DNA of 64,000 bases, taken from JAJPHW01 sp963799065. Its GTDB lineage: Bacteria > Acidobacteriota > Terriglobia > Terriglobales > Acidobacteriaceae. The notes beneath the pieces are model-generated. The model was not told the DNA's origin, searched no databases, and saw nothing but the letters and a program-made list of their open reading frames with translations. Location of the stretch: positions 2,711,160-2,775,159 of the forward strand of contig CAWCVJ010000001.1 of the NCBI GenBank assembly GCA_963799065.1, read 5' to 3'. How positions within the stretch are numbered: the stretch's first letter is position 1; each line of letters starts with the position of its first letter. A program made the position numbers and the translations under genes. Shown here one piece after another: positions 60,588 through 64,000 of the stretch.

Positions 60588-60930
60588 TGGTATGATTGAG
60601 GCATCCTCGCAGAAAGCCCTGCGCGCACCTTTCTCCCGTAGAGAGGCTATGTAGGGTAAAGCTGACGAAACGGAGCAACTCCCGAGCGAGATATTTTCGG
60701 GCTTGAGGCCACCGTCGTGAGCGTTTACGTGAGCAGTCGTTGCAACAGGTAACAACATTCTCCCGCCCGGTTGCGGGAATTATGGTTGGCTGAAGCTAAC
60801 CAGTCCCCAATTAAGGGAAAAGCTTAACGGCCTGAGTGTGGTCATGTGCGCGCGGTTTGCGCTGGGCTGCCAGCTGAAAGCTTACGAGTTAAGTAACGCT
60901 TACGAGTTAAGTAACAAGGAGCGGCAAACT
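60588..60930 (+). promoter_or_regulatory. leader region of the str operon
   Basis: An extended -10 element (TG at 60588-60589, TATGAT at 60591-60596) could give a leader of about 325 nt before rpsL. The leader has hairpins CCCG/CGGG (around 60765-60778) and GGTTGG/CTAACC (around 60785-60802). No ORF in it looks coding. Ribosomal operons are often regulated in such leaders. Confidence 0.35.
60880..60915 (+). repeat. 18-bp perfect tandem repeat before rpsL
   Basis: GCTTACGAGTTAAGTAAC occurs twice in direct succession (60880-60897, 60898-60915), directly followed by the AAGGAG of rpsL. Confidence 0.9.
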
Positions 60931-61320
60931 GTGCCTACGTTCAATCAATTAGTGCGCGACGGCCGCAAGCGGCCACGGTATAAGACGGCGAGCCCGGCGT
61001 TGCAGGGCTGTCCGCAGAAGCGCGGGGTTTGTACGCGTGTGTACACCCAGACGCCGAAGAAGCCGAACTCGGCGCTGCGCAAGGTGGCGCGCGTGCGTCT
61101 GACCAATGGAATTGAAGTGACGACGTACATCCCCGGCGTCGGTCACAATTTGCAGGAGCACTCGATTGTGCTGATCCGCGGCGGCCGTGTGAAGGATTTG
61201 CCGGGCGTGCGCTATCACGTAGTGCGGGGCACACTGGATTCAGTCGGCGTGGCTGGACGCAAGCAGAGCCGCTCGAAATATGGCGCCAAGCGGCCTAAAG
61301 AAGCGACTAAGAAGGACTAG
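60931..61320 (+). CDS. rpsL: 30S ribosomal protein S12
   Basis: 129 residues, nearly universal sequence. PTFNQLVRDGRK, KRGVCTRVYTQTPKKPNSALRKVARVRL and PGVGHNLQEHSIVLIRGGRVKDLPGVRYH are present; the lysines at the streptomycin sites (in TPKKPNS and GRVKDLPG) are wild type. GTG 60931 is fixed by AAGGAG 9 nt upstream; the long in-frame extension to 60838 is leader. First gene of rpsL-rpsG-fusA. Confidence 0.98.
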   Translation: MPTFNQLVRDGRKRPRYKTASPALQGCPQKRGVCTRVYTQTPKKPNSALRKVARVRLTNGIEVTTYIPGVGHNLQEHSIVLIRGGRVKDLPGVRYHVVRGTLDSVGVAGRKQSRSKYGAKRPKEATKKD

Positions 61321-61326
61321 TAGACG

Positions 61327-61797
61327 ATGCCAAGAAAAGGTTATATCGCGAAACGCACGGTTGAGCCGGATGGAGTGTACACCTCCGATTTGGTGACGAA
61401 GTTCGTCAACTGCATGATGTACCAGGGCAAGAAGAGCACAGCCCAGGGCATCTTCTATGAAGCGTTGAACAAGCTCCAGGCCAAGGGTGGCGACGAGCCG
61501 TTGAAGCTGTTCACCAAGGCGGTCGAGAATGCCAAGCCGCTGCTCGAAGTGAAGAGCCGCCGCGTGGGTGGCGCGAACTATCAGGTGCCGATCGAGGTGA
61601 ATGCTGACAGGCGCACGTCGCTGGCGATCCGCTGGCTGATTACCTACGCCCGCGGACGCGGCGAAAAAGGCATGGTCGAAAAGCTGACCAACGAGTTGCT
61701 GGACGCGGCCAACGGTAAAGGCGCCGCTATAAAGAAGAAGGAAGATGTGCATCGCATGGCGGAAGCCAACAAAGCATTTGCACACTATCGCTGGTAA
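61327..61797 (+). CDS. rpsG: 30S ribosomal protein S7
   Basis: 156 residues, normal length. Starts MPRKGYIAKRTVEPDGVY with LVTKFVNCMMYQGKKSTAQGIFYEAL; the 16S rRNA-binding region GGANYQVPIEV is intact. Six nt after rpsL, so cotranscribed and probably coupled. In E. coli S7 represses this operon. Confidence 0.98.
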   Translation: MPRKGYIAKRTVEPDGVYTSDLVTKFVNCMMYQGKKSTAQGIFYEALNKLQAKGGDEPLKLFTKAVENAKPLLEVKSRRVGGANYQVPIEVNADRRTSLAIRWLITYARGRGEKGMVEKLTNELLDAANGKGAAIKKKEDVHRMAEANKAFAHYRW

Positions 61798-61847
61798 AGA
61801 ACTAGAAACTTTTTGATTTTGCAGAGCCCCAGAAGGAAGAAGAAGTC

Positions 61848-63935
<2,088 letters not shown>

Positions 63936-64000
63936 CGGTTCGACGATAACAATTTTTCAGCAGATGCGGGCACGAAGCCCGCGTGATACGGAGCGAAGAC
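63936..64000 (+). other. downstream of fusA, window end
   Basis: 65 nt without a gene. A small hairpin GCGGGC/GCCCGC (63966-63971 with 63977-63982) without a T tract. Confidence 0.4.

Noticed and set aside
60207..60599. 130-residue plus-strand ORF (MRAFPFPTLAATNAAKMGH...)
   Set aside because: It begins inside repeat copy B and reads through the repeat's hairpin; the corresponding frame in copy A gives a different protein, so it is not a conserved gene.

Overview
The window is a chromosomal segment of a moderately GC-rich Gram-negative bacterium, most probably an acidobacterium (Acidobacteriota, Terriglobia-like). This is an inference from gene content: GloVer/TIGR03803 repeat proteins, WxPGxW-repeat proteins, a long two-domain Dcd, a bacilliredoxin, a bactofilin, many NtrC-type regulators, and secreted proteins with Sec signal peptides. 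No rRNA or tRNA gene was recognised. Most of the DNA is ordinary core chromosome. The accessory parts are 15.5-16.2 kb (toxin-antitoxin), 18.9-30.5 kb (secreted proteins with repeats and duplications) and 54-60 kb (membrane and ABC operon).

Layout. 0.1-2.7 kb: a frameshifted uracil-DNA glycosylase, an unknown secreted protein, and a small photoactive-yellow-protein (PYP) type PAS protein. 2.8-10.2 kb: the proteostasis run tig-clpP-clpX-lon, followed by dcd and a small membrane protein. 10.2-14.6 kb: a peroxiredoxin/membrane fusion divergent from a TetR regulator, an ABC-F ATPase and a bactofilin. 14.6-18.7 kb: msrB, an NTF2-fold protein, vapBC, a TPR-like exported protein and lexA. 18.9-23.8 kb: a run of secreted proteins (GH71/99-like, FG-GAP propeller, a truncated GH paralogue, a GloVer protein). 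23.8-25.7 kb: a 345-bp non-coding repeat, rho and an omega-like small protein. 26.1-30.5 kb: an exported phosphoesterase followed by a tandemly duplicated GloVer gene. 30.7-32.8 kb: small envelope proteins. 32.9-45.5 kb: three sensor kinases and two sigma-54 activators around a GT-C glycosyltransferase and an OmpA-family protein. 45.7-49.2 kb: rnhB, an AcnB-like aconitase-family enzyme and a bacilliredoxin. 49.2-54.9 kb: an OmpR/PhoR-type two-component pair, two mini LuxR-HTH proteins, a tandem-PilZ protein and a GGDEF cyclase. 55-59.8 kb: a GntR(YtrA)-ABC transporter operon behind a 38-bp palindrome. 59.9-64 kb: a second copy of the 345-bp repeat, then the str operon rpsL-rpsG-fusA with a long leader.

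How the parts work together. tig-clpP-clpX-lon forms a folding and proteolysis unit. MsrB, the peroxiredoxin, the bacilliredoxin and LexA cover oxidative and DNA damage. The two-component genes and the c-di-GMP pair (cyclase plus two-site PilZ receptor) form a signalling block. rpsL-rpsG-fusA is the conserved translation operon.

Most notable observations: a PYP homologue that keeps the chromophore cysteine; a two-copy 345-bp intergenic element with a 41-nt internal period and interchangeable hairpins; a mosaic tandem duplication carrying a gene fragment; promoters that place the start codons of tig and lexA at the predicted transcription start (leaderless mRNAs); two genes whose only sensible start codon is ATT; and two frameshifts that would each be repaired by one extra C in a C run, which may be sequencing error.
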